Origin: Agromyces sp. Leaf222
GTDB lineage: Bacteria > Actinomycetota > Actinomycetes > Actinomycetales > Microbacteriaceae
Direction: 5' to 3'
Length of the DNA: 64,000 nucleotides
NCBI RefSeq assembly: GCF_001421565.1
Contig: NZ_LMKQ01000001.1
Location: 743,651 to 807,650 of the forward strand
Under the pieces are notes generated by a model. It was given only the letters and a program-made list of their open reading frames with translations. It had not been told where the DNA came from and searched no databases. The translations under genes and the position numbers were made by a program. Positions 17,423 through 24,877 of this stretch are shown piece after piece (the stretch's first letter is position 1; every line of letters begins with the position of its first letter).

Positions 17423-18273
17423 TGGCCGAGCCCGTGCGATCCGACCCGAGCATGTGGGCGGCGGTCGCGGTCGACCCCGCCGTGCCGATCGATCGCGCGG
17501 TCGTGCGCAAGATCATCGCCGACCAGCGGCGGCTCTCGCGGCGCTGGCTGTACCCGCTCGCACGGCCGTTCTCGCGCGTCGTCGTCGCGCTCATCTCGGC
17601 CGTGAAGCGCGTGCTGCCGTTCCGGTGGATGCCGCTGGCCACGATGGACGCGCTCTGCATCTGGTACCTGCGACGGTTCGTCTCACCCGACGCCGTCGAA
17701 CTGCTCATCCGGCACTTCGTCATCGAGACGAACCTCGTCAACTTCGTGCTGCGCAACACGGATGCCGCGATCCCGCCGGTCACGCTGCGACCCGTGAGCC
17801 TGGCCGAACTCGGCGACCACGCGGTCGTCGAGCACGACGTGAACGTCTACGACGTGCTCATCGCGCTCGACGGCGTGCCGCTGGCGCCGCCCTCGCCACC
17901 GGCCCGGCTCGACTTCGCGGAGCTCGACATCCCGCCCATCGATGCCGAACGGCGACGGCTGCGACTGCTGCGCCTCGACATCCAGACCGCCCTCTGCGTC
18001 ATGAACATCCCGTTCTCGATGGCGCTCACGATGGAGGAGTATCGCCGGGCGGTGCACTCGATGCGGTTCGACGACTCGTTCCTCGAGATCCTGGCTGTGC
18101 TCTGCGACGACGACACGTTCCGGCACTGGAAGAACGGCGAGCTGACCGTCTGGATGGACTCCAACGTCGACGTACCCCGCATGGTCTATCGACACGCGCT
18201 CATCTGCGAGTACGCGCATGCACACCTCGTGAAGCTCGCGGCCGGAGCGGATGCGGCGGCAACCGAAGCCTGA
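17422..18273 (+). CDS. Unknown protein, third gene of the KAS III/HDO set
   Basis: 283 residues, translationally coupled (TGATG overlap) to the HDO gene. I do not recognise the family. It is a soluble-looking, helix-rich protein with an Arg-rich N-terminal third that includes an amphipathic stretch (PFSRVVVALISAVKRVLPF), a conserved-looking IRHFVIETNLVNFVLRN block, a short Pro-rich linker, and a C-terminal helical half. No signal peptide, cysteine pair or nucleotide-binding motif was seen. Its coupling suggests a partner or downstream enzyme of the HDO protein. Confidence 0.75.
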   Translation: MAEPVRSDPSMWAAVAVDPAVPIDRAVVRKIIADQRRLSRRWLYPLARPFSRVVVALISAVKRVLPFRWMPLATMDALCIWYLRRFVSPDAVELLIRHFVIETNLVNFVLRNTDAAIPPVTLRPVSLAELGDHAVVEHDVNVYDVLIALDGVPLAPPSPPARLDFAELDIPPIDAERRRLRLLRLDIQTALCVMNIPFSMALTMEEYRRAVHSMRFDDSFLEILAVLCDDDTFRHWKNGELTVWMDSNVDVPRMVYRHALICEYAHAHLVKLAAGADAAATEA

Positions 18274-18348
18274 ACGCGGCCGTCGGGGCGCCTCATGGGC
18301 CTCGATCGCCGAGCTCATGCGGCCGTCGAGCTCACGCGTCCGCTGAAC

Positions 18349-20094
18349 TCACGCGATCGTCGAACCGCTTGCGCCCGGAGGTGGCCCCGGGTGCTCGAGC
18401 TGCGCTCGCACCGCCCGGTCGACGTTGCCGTGGATGTTGTCGGCGCCGATGCGCTGCAGAACCCCGTCGCGAGCCAGCGTCGCGCTGACGACCGGCTTCA
18501 GGCGGGCGAGGCGGAGGGTGACCTCGGAGTCCTGGGCGAGCACGACGATGTCGTTCATCTTGGCGCACCCCTGCGAGTCGATGAAGTTGATGCCCGCGCA
18601 GTCGAGCACGATCCCGGTGAGGTCGGGCGTCGAGTGGATGATCTCGCGGACCCGGTCCTCGAGCGCATCGGAGGTTGCGAAGAACAGGCCGCCGTCCATC
18701 CGGATCACGACGACACCCGGGATCTGCTCGTCGGCGGGATGCTCGCTCATGTCGCGGAAGACCTGGGTGCCCCGCTGCCGTGCGAGGGTCGCGATGTTGG
18801 GATGCGTCGCGACTCCGATGAGCCAGAGGACGGACAGTCCGATGCCGATCATCACGCCCGCGAGGACGCCGAAGGTCAGGGTGCCGATGATCGCGGCGAT
18901 GGCGATCCAGAAGTCGAAGGGCTGCACGCGGGCGAGACGGCGCATCTCGGGGATGTTGATCATGCCCATCACGACGGCCTCGATGATCAGGGCGGCGAGG
19001 ACCGGTTTGGGCAGGCCCGAGAAGAGTGGCGCCAGCACCAGCAGGGTCAGCAGGACGGTGAGCCCCGAGGTGATCGACGCCAGTCCGGTTCGGGCGCCCG
19101 CGTGGTCATTGAGCGAACTCGCCGACAGGCTGGTCGAGACCGGCATGCCCTGGAAGAGGCCGGCCCCGGCATTGGCGACTCCCTGGGCGATCGACTCCTG
19201 GTCGATGTCGACCTGGTAGCGGTGCTTGGCAGCGAACATCCTCGCGTCGCCGGCGGTCTGCGAGAAGCCGATCAGCACGAGCGCGACCGCGGCGATCCCG
19301 ACCGTGGCCGCGTTGTCCCACATGAGGCCGAGGTCGGGCGCCGCAAACGAGGGCAGGCCCCGCGGCACGTCGCCGACGAGCGCAACGCCGCGGGCCCCGA
19401 GATCGAGGAGCCACGAGGCGAGCAGGCCGCCGACCACGAGCACCAGCGCACCGGGCATCCGCGGCGCGACCCGGCCGACTCCGAAGACCACGACGAGCGA
19501 CACGACCCCGACGATCAGCGTGGTCAGGTGCGTCTCGTCGAGCGTGCCGAACCACGACCACAGTTCCTGGATCGCGTTGGACCCCTCGGGGTCGGTGCCG
19601 GTGAGCTTCGGGAGCTCGGAGATGACCACGTCGACGGCGGCCCCGAACAGGAACCCGGTCACCACCGCCCGCGAGAGGAACTGCGCGATCCATCCCATCC
19701 GGAGCACGAACAGGAGCAGGAAGAGCACGCCCGATGCGAGCGTGATGCCCGCGACGAACGAGGCGATCTGCGCCTGGTCGGAGAGTCCCGTGGCGAGCAC
19801 GGCGCTGCCCGCGACGGCCGCCAGCGCCGAACTCGGTCCCATGGAGATCTGGCGGCTGGTTCCGAAGATCCCGTACAGGATCGCGCCGGCCGCGGCTGCG
19901 TAGAGGCCGTTCTGCAGCGGCACCCCGGCGATGCCCGCATAGCCGAGGTTCTTCGGCACGATCAGGGCCGCGACCGTCACCCCGGCGATCAGGTCGCCCG
20001 CGAGCCACCGGCGGTCGTACCCGCGGATCCAGCCCAGCAACGGGATGAATCGGGCGACCCCGGGGTGCCGGTGCTGGTCGGGGGCGGCGGTCAT
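18349..20094 (-). CDS. SulP/SLC26-family anion transporter with STAS domain
   Basis: 581 residues with about 10-14 hydrophobic segments and SulP hallmarks: the N-terminal DLIAGVTVAALIVPKNLGYA, MGPSSALAAVAGS, and a central AVVTGFLFGAAVDVV. A cytoplasmic STAS domain (about 450-560) contains GIVLDCAGINFIDSQG, close to the anti-sigma-antagonist fold. SulP proteins carry sulfate, bicarbonate or dicarboxylates by proton or sodium symport or exchange; which anion applies here is not decidable. The gene stands alone and converges with the KAS III/HDO set. Confidence 0.9.
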   Translation of the reverse strand: MTAAPDQHRHPGVARFIPLLGWIRGYDRRWLAGDLIAGVTVAALIVPKNLGYAGIAGVPLQNGLYAAAAGAILYGIFGTSRQISMGPSSALAAVAGSAVLATGLSDQAQIASFVAGITLASGVLFLLLFVLRMGWIAQFLSRAVVTGFLFGAAVDVVISELPKLTGTDPEGSNAIQELWSWFGTLDETHLTTLIVGVVSLVVVFGVGRVAPRMPGALVLVVGGLLASWLLDLGARGVALVGDVPRGLPSFAAPDLGLMWDNAATVGIAAVALVLIGFSQTAGDARMFAAKHRYQVDIDQESIAQGVANAGAGLFQGMPVSTSLSASSLNDHAGARTGLASITSGLTVLLTLLVLAPLFSGLPKPVLAALIIEAVVMGMINIPEMRRLARVQPFDFWIAIAAIIGTLTFGVLAGVMIGIGLSVLWLIGVATHPNIATLARQRGTQVFRDMSEHPADEQIPGVVVIRMDGGLFFATSDALEDRVREIIHSTPDLTGIVLDCAGINFIDSQGCAKMNDIVVLAQDSEVTLRLARLKPVVSATLARDGVLQRIGADNIHGNVDRAVRAQLEHPGPPPGASGSTIA

Positions 20095-20167
20095 CGCACG
20101 CGCTCCCGCTCGCCGACGTGGCCGTTCATGGATACATCATGGCCGGTCGGCGACGATCGGGGTAGGG

Positions 20168-20201
20168 CGACGGGTCGGATGTCGCGGCATCCGACCCGTC
20201 G
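20168..20201 (-). terminator. 14-bp hairpin downstream of the GH43 gene at 20275-22497
   Basis: CGACGGGTCGGATG and CATCCGACCCGTCG pair perfectly with a 6-nt loop, 74 bp past the stop on the minus strand and before the SulP gene. Confidence 0.7.
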
Positions 20202-20274
20202 TCGAACACCTGATCAGCGCGCGGCGGCGACCGCGAACTCGAGGAGGACGTCGGTGGACGGTCGGAGGTTCGGG

Positions 20275-22497
20275 TCAGCCGCAGCTCCGGGCGGCGTATC
20301 CGGCCGAGACCGTGTCGGTCGCCGAGGGGTCGGCACCAATCGCGGTGACGGTCGCCGCGCCGGTGGGCAGCGCGACGAGTCGGCTCGAGAAGCTCGCGCT
20401 GGCCGAGGCGCCGGCGGCGAGGGAGGCCACCTGCTTCGTGCCGTACGGCGTCTGGATGTCGACGGCGACGGGCTCGTCGGAGCCGTTCGTCGCGGTGACC
20501 GCGAGCACCGCCTTGCCGGCGACGCACCGGCTGGTCGCCACGGCGGACACCTCGACCTGCCCGCCGATCAGCTGCGGCGCGACGCTCGTGAGCGTCGGCT
20601 GCACGACCTGGAAGAGTCCGTCGGCCCCGATCGTCAGCTTGTCGATCGTCGTCTCGCGGTGGGTGCCGTCGCCGTTCGGCATGGCGAAGCGGTGGTACGC
20701 GATGTACCAGTCGTCGGTGCCTGGCACGTTGATGATCGAGCTGTGTCCGGGGCCCTTGATGCCGAGCGAGAGGTCCTTCGCCAGGATCACGCCCCGGTAG
20801 GTCCACGGTCCGGTGACGCTCGTCGAGGTGGCGTAGCCGACCCGGTAGTTCTCCGAGCCGGTGTCGTCGATCGAATAGGTCAGGTGATAGAGCCCGTCGC
20901 GGTAGTTCAGGAACGTGCCCTCGCGGAACGAGGTGAGCCCGCTGATCGCCGCGATCGTGCCCGGCTTCAGCGAGAGCATGTCGTCGCTCAGCTCGGCGAA
21001 GACCGGGCTGCCGTTGCCCCAGAAGAGGTAGTACTTGCCCGACACCGGGTCGTGGAACGCGGCCGGGTCGATGGCCTGGCCCGACGTGACGGCCTCGTTG
21101 TTCAGCACCATCGCGGTCGGCTGGGCGGTGAACGGACCCTCGGGGCTGTCGGCCACGGCCACGCCGATCGTCTTGCGGTTGAGCGACGCGTTGTGCCCGC
21201 TGAAGTAGAAGTAGTACTTGCCGCCGCGCTCGATGATCGTGGGGGCCCAGGCATTGCCCGTGGCCCACGGCACGTTGCCGTTCGCGCCGTCGAGGGTGAG
21301 GAACGGTTGGGCGGATCGCGTCCAGTTCACGAGGTCGCCCGACTTCCACACGTAGAAGTCCTTGCCTCCCCAGCCGGCGGTGCCGTCGGTCGTCGCGTAG
21401 ATGTAGTACGTGTCGCCGAACACCGCGATGTTCGGATCGGCGTACAGCCCCGGCAGCACGGGGCTGTTCACGGACTGGGCCGACAGCGTCCAGGTCGAGG
21501 TCGCGCCGCCCTGCGCCGTGAGGGTGTACGTGACCGGCGAGGTGAGGTCGACCGTCGTGCCCGACGCGGGGGAGACGGTCACGCCCGCGGCGGCGACGAA
21601 CGTCGGGGCGAGCGCCGAGACATCCGTGGCCGGCTTCACCGGGAGGATCGCCGTGTGCGTCGTGCCGTTCACGATCGCGCCGAGCTTCAGCTGCGTCGGG
21701 TCGGTCAGCGAGAGGTCCGTCAACTGGTCGGTCGCGCCGGCATTCGTGAGCACCTCGGATGCCGAGAGGGCCCGGTCGAACACCTGCACGTCGTCGAACG
21801 ATCCCTTGAAGTACTCGTCGGCCGCGTAGAGCGACTTGCCGAGGTAGCCGTACTGGTTCGAGCCGAGACCCGCCACCGTCGTGCTCAGCGCCGCGTTCTC
21901 GCCGAGCTTCGCGCCGTCGACGTAGACGGTCATCTTCGTGCCGTCGAACACCACGTCGTAGTGGTGCCATGCCCCGTTCGTGGTCGCGCCGGTGACGGCC
22001 GACTCGTTCTGCCACGATGCCTTCGTGATGGCGCTGCGCACCTCGGCCCCGCGCAGTCGAAGGTAGTAGTAGTTCGTCGTGTCGGTGCCGAAGGCGAACG
22101 TGAAGAAGTTGCCGCTCGTCTTCTCGCCCTTCACGTCCATCGAGACGGTCATGTTCGTGCGGCCGTCGAAGAAGCCCCGCGGGAACGCCGCGAAGCCGTT
22201 CGTCGTGCCGTCGACGCGGAGCACCTTGCCCCGATCGGCGTCGGTCACCACGGCTGCGGTGCCTGAGGCGGTCAGGTCGGCCGCACCGACCCCGTCCTGC
22301 AGCGTGCCGTCGTCGAACGAGTACGACGCGATCGGCTCGAGTGGCGCCGGCGTGTCGGCCACGGCAGGCATGCCAGCGAAGAGGGTCGACGCCACGGCGG
22401 CGCCGACGATGACGGATGCCGCGGCGGTACGCCGGGCCTTGGTGCCGCGCGCGTGCCGCGCGGGGGTTCGATCACTGGGTTCGGAAGAGCGCATCAT
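20275..22497 (-). CDS. Secreted LamG-GH43 glycosidase with CVAGK domain
   Basis: 740 residues (ATG-ATG start at 22497/22494). A signal peptide runs to about residue 48 (MPAVADT). A LamG/concanavalin-like domain (about 52-255) is followed by an Ig-like strand-rich linker (about 260-345) and GH43 (about 350-640), with acids in LYADPNIAVF, QAIDPAAFHD and SFREGTFLNYRDG. The CVAGK domain ends RSCG-stop. YADPNI plus IDPAAF is characteristic of arabinanase/arabinofuranosidase-type GH43. It is last in a minus-strand run of four GH43 genes and is separated from the preceding gene by a terminator and a heptamer repeat tract, so it probably has its own promoter. Confidence 0.87.
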   Translation of the reverse strand: MMRSSEPSDRTPARHARGTKARRTAAASVIVGAAVASTLFAGMPAVADTPAPLEPIASYSFDDGTLQDGVGAADLTASGTAAVVTDADRGKVLRVDGTTNGFAAFPRGFFDGRTNMTVSMDVKGEKTSGNFFTFAFGTDTTNYYYLRLRGAEVRSAITKASWQNESAVTGATTNGAWHHYDVVFDGTKMTVYVDGAKLGENAALSTTVAGLGSNQYGYLGKSLYAADEYFKGSFDDVQVFDRALSASEVLTNAGATDQLTDLSLTDPTQLKLGAIVNGTTHTAILPVKPATDVSALAPTFVAAAGVTVSPASGTTVDLTSPVTYTLTAQGGATSTWTLSAQSVNSPVLPGLYADPNIAVFGDTYYIYATTDGTAGWGGKDFYVWKSGDLVNWTRSAQPFLTLDGANGNVPWATGNAWAPTIIERGGKYYFYFSGHNASLNRKTIGVAVADSPEGPFTAQPTAMVLNNEAVTSGQAIDPAAFHDPVSGKYYLFWGNGSPVFAELSDDMLSLKPGTIAAISGLTSFREGTFLNYRDGLYHLTYSIDDTGSENYRVGYATSTSVTGPWTYRGVILAKDLSLGIKGPGHSSIINVPGTDDWYIAYHRFAMPNGDGTHRETTIDKLTIGADGLFQVVQPTLTSVAPQLIGGQVEVSAVATSRCVAGKAVLAVTATNGSDEPVAVDIQTPYGTKQVASLAAGASASASFSSRLVALPTGAATVTAIGADPSATDTVSAGYAARSCG

Positions 22498-22510
22498 CGG
22501 TCTCTCTGTT

Positions 22511-22582
22511 CGTTCGGTTCGGTTCGGTTCGGTTGGGTCTGGTCGGTGGTCGGTGGTCGGTGGTCGGTGGTCGGTGGTCGGT
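22511..22582. repeat. Short tandem repeats in the leader of the GH43 gene at 20275-22497
   Basis: About four 5-bp GGTTC-type units (from 22511) are followed by six exact 7-bp units GGTCGGT at 22541-22582. The tract sits between the upstream terminator and the start codon, in the likely promoter/5' leader. Confidence 0.85.
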
Positions 22583-22596
22583 TCGGGGCCGGTCGC

Positions 22597-22637
22597 GACG
22601 AAGGCGCCGCCCCCGCGGGGGAGACGGCGCCTTCGTC
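22597..22637 (-). terminator. 13-bp hairpin after the ricin-type GH43 gene
   Basis: GACGAAGGCGCCG and CGGCGCCTTCGTC pair perfectly. The loop contains its own small palindrome CCCCCGCGGGGG. It starts 21 bp after the stop (minus strand). Confidence 0.75.
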
Positions 22638-22657
22638 ATCGCATCGCTTCGGATGCC

Positions 22658-24877
22658 TCAGCAGCCCGCCGCCGCATACGCCGCCGTGGTGCTCAGCGAG
22701 CGGCCCGCGGTGCCAGGGTCGGTCGCCGTGACGGTCACGGTGCCGGCGGTGATCGTCTTCGCGCGCGTCGAGAACGACGCGCTGGCCGACTCGTCGGCGT
22801 CGAGGGTGAACGACTTCGCCCCCGCGGTGCTCGTCGCGGTGACCTCGAGCGGGACCTCGTCGGCGTTGCGCACCGTGGCGACGACGACCGCCTTGCCCGC
22901 GACGCAGCGCGTCGAGGCGGTCGCCTCGATCGCCGCCGGGGCGACGGGGTCGGCCGCGACCGAGGAGACCCGGTACCGCTGGCAGTCGTTGTTCAGCACG
23001 CTGTACTGGTGGATGCGGGTGCCGTCGGATGCCGCGCAGAACGAGAGGTCGAGCGCCTTCAGGCTTGCGCCGTTGCGAAACTCGACGACCCCGTCGTTGC
23101 TGACGAGTACCCGCCAGGTGCTTCCGGCGACGCCGCAGGCGCCCTGCGTGACGGTCGCCGAGTCGGCCGAGGAGCCGCCCGTGACCGACAGGCACTTCGC
23201 CGGTGCCGAGCCCAGGTGGATCTCGGACTCGCCGTTCGCCGCGGCCGTGAACGTCACGCCCTGGCATGCGGCGCCGACGTACTCGCGCTGCTGCAGGATC
23301 GCGCCGTCGGCGGTCGAGCAGCTGGGCAGGTCGAACGACTTGCCCGAGGCCATCGAGGTCACGACGACCGATCCGGCGGGGCGCAGCGCCCAGTCCTGAC
23401 CGGCCGATGCGTTCGCGGTCGCCTGCACGACCGCGGACCCGGCCGCGGTGGCGGCCGCCGTGTCGAGCACCTTGCCGCTGGTGCGGCTCGTGAGCGTCGA
23501 CCAGCCGCCGGTCGTCTGGGCGACCGACCACTGCTGGCAGCCCGTCGTGACGAACGGCGTCTGCACGACACCGGCCCCCTGGCCAGTGCCGCAGTCGACC
23601 GGGCCCAGCGACGTGCCGCTCACGGCGTTCACGATGCGCAGGTACCCGTCACCCGTGGTGTCGAGCACGAACCGCGCCCGCGACGAGGCGCAGTCGCCCT
23701 GCACGAGCGCCGCGCCGGCTGCGGCGGACGGCACCGTGGCGCAGAGCCCGGTGCTGCGGCTCACCAGGTTCCACCTGGCGCCCTCGACCTGGGCGGTGAT
23801 CGGCGCGTTCTCGCCGCTCGGCACGGCCACCTGCGTGGTCGTGGGCTGCGGAACGCCGAAGTCGGGCTCACCGGCATCCGTCCAGTCCACGATCTGCGCG
23901 CGTGCCGAGCGCTCACGACTGCAGCCGCCGTCTGCGCGGGCGTTGGCGTGGTAGAGGTTCCACGTCTCGGTGCCGTCTGGCGACTCGAAGAAGTCGTTGT
24001 GGCCGGTGCCGTAGACGCCGTTCGCCTTCGAGAAGACGGGGCCGTCGCTCTTCTGCCACGAGGCCTGCAGCACGGGATCGCCGCCGAGGTACTCGAGCGT
24101 GCCGAGCTGGTAGTCCTCGGTGCCGCAGAAGCTCGCCGAGTAGACGATCCACGTCTTGCCGTCCTTCTGCAGCGGGATCGGACCCTCGTTCACGGGCTGG
24201 CCGATGACCTCCCAGCTCTCGGTGGGCTGCGACAGGATGTTGAGCGCGCCGGTCGCGGTCCACGGGTTCGCCATACGGGCGATGTAGTTGCTCTGCAGCC
24301 CGTCGGGCGCGAACGCCGACCAGGTCACGAACAGCTCGCCGTTCAGCTGCAGGTAGGCCCCGTCGATGTTCCAGTCGTCGGTCGGGATCGGACGGCCCTT
24401 GTACGTGTACGGCCCCATCGGGTCGTCCGCCGCGCTCTCGATGACCTGCAGGTGCTGGGTGCCGTAGTTTCCCGAGACGCCCATCGTGTACATGAGGTAC
24501 CAGCGCCAGCCGTTCGGCCCCTCGAGGCGCTGCAGCTCGGGCGCCCACATGTTGCCGTTGCGCCCGGTGTTGGTGTCGGAGTAGACGACCACCGGCTTGG
24601 TGGTGCCGAGCCCGGCGAGCGTCGGCGCCTTGCGCATGACGACCTTGTTGTCCCACGTCGTCGACACCATGTAGTAATTGCCGTCGTGGAACTCGATCGT
24701 CGGGTCGGCCGTGTCGGGCGCGAGCGGATTGGTGAACGTGTCGGACCCGATCGCCTCGGCCGCGGGCGCCTGCGCGGCGTCGAGGGCGGTGAGGCCCGTC
24801 ACGCCCCCGATCGCCAGCGCGGCGACCAGGGCCGTGTGCATCAGGTTCCGGATGCCGCGGGGCGCGCGCCTCAGCAC
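22658..24877 (-). CDS. Secreted GH43 glycosidase with ricin-type lectin domains and CVAGK domain
   Basis: I chose the GTG at 24877 because it yields a good signal peptide (MLRRAPRGIRNLMHTALVA..., cleavage near AQAPAAEA). It overlaps the previous stop by 7 bp, and a GAGGG lies 7 nt upstream; ATG 24841 is the alternative. 739 residues. GH43 spans about 48-345, with acids in DTADPTIEFHDG, NIDGAYL and NEGPIPL. Two ricin-type beta-trefoil (CBM13) stretches follow at about 370-640, rich in QxW-type and Cys motifs, then the CVAGK domain ending AAGC-stop. Family and lectin domains point to alpha-L-arabinofuranosidase activity on a galactose- or arabinose-containing polymer. Confidence 0.85.
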   Translation of the reverse strand: MLRRAPRGIRNLMHTALVAALAIGGVTGLTALDAAQAPAAEAIGSDTFTNPLAPDTADPTIEFHDGNYYMVSTTWDNKVVMRKAPTLAGLGTTKPVVVYSDTNTGRNGNMWAPELQRLEGPNGWRWYLMYTMGVSGNYGTQHLQVIESAADDPMGPYTYKGRPIPTDDWNIDGAYLQLNGELFVTWSAFAPDGLQSNYIARMANPWTATGALNILSQPTESWEVIGQPVNEGPIPLQKDGKTWIVYSASFCGTEDYQLGTLEYLGGDPVLQASWQKSDGPVFSKANGVYGTGHNDFFESPDGTETWNLYHANARADGGCSRERSARAQIVDWTDAGEPDFGVPQPTTTQVAVPSGENAPITAQVEGARWNLVSRSTGLCATVPSAAAGAALVQGDCASSRARFVLDTTGDGYLRIVNAVSGTSLGPVDCGTGQGAGVVQTPFVTTGCQQWSVAQTTGGWSTLTSRTSGKVLDTAAATAAGSAVVQATANASAGQDWALRPAGSVVVTSMASGKSFDLPSCSTADGAILQQREYVGAACQGVTFTAAANGESEIHLGSAPAKCLSVTGGSSADSATVTQGACGVAGSTWRVLVSNDGVVEFRNGASLKALDLSFCAASDGTRIHQYSVLNNDCQRYRVSSVAADPVAPAAIEATASTRCVAGKAVVVATVRNADEVPLEVTATSTAGAKSFTLDADESASASFSTRAKTITAGTVTVTATDPGTAGRSLSTTAAYAAAGC

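Noticed and set aside
20095..20167. tRNA or small RNA in the short intergenic gaps
   Set aside because: No cloverleaf, CCA end or conserved RNA motif was found in this or the other gaps; only terminator-like hairpins were seen.
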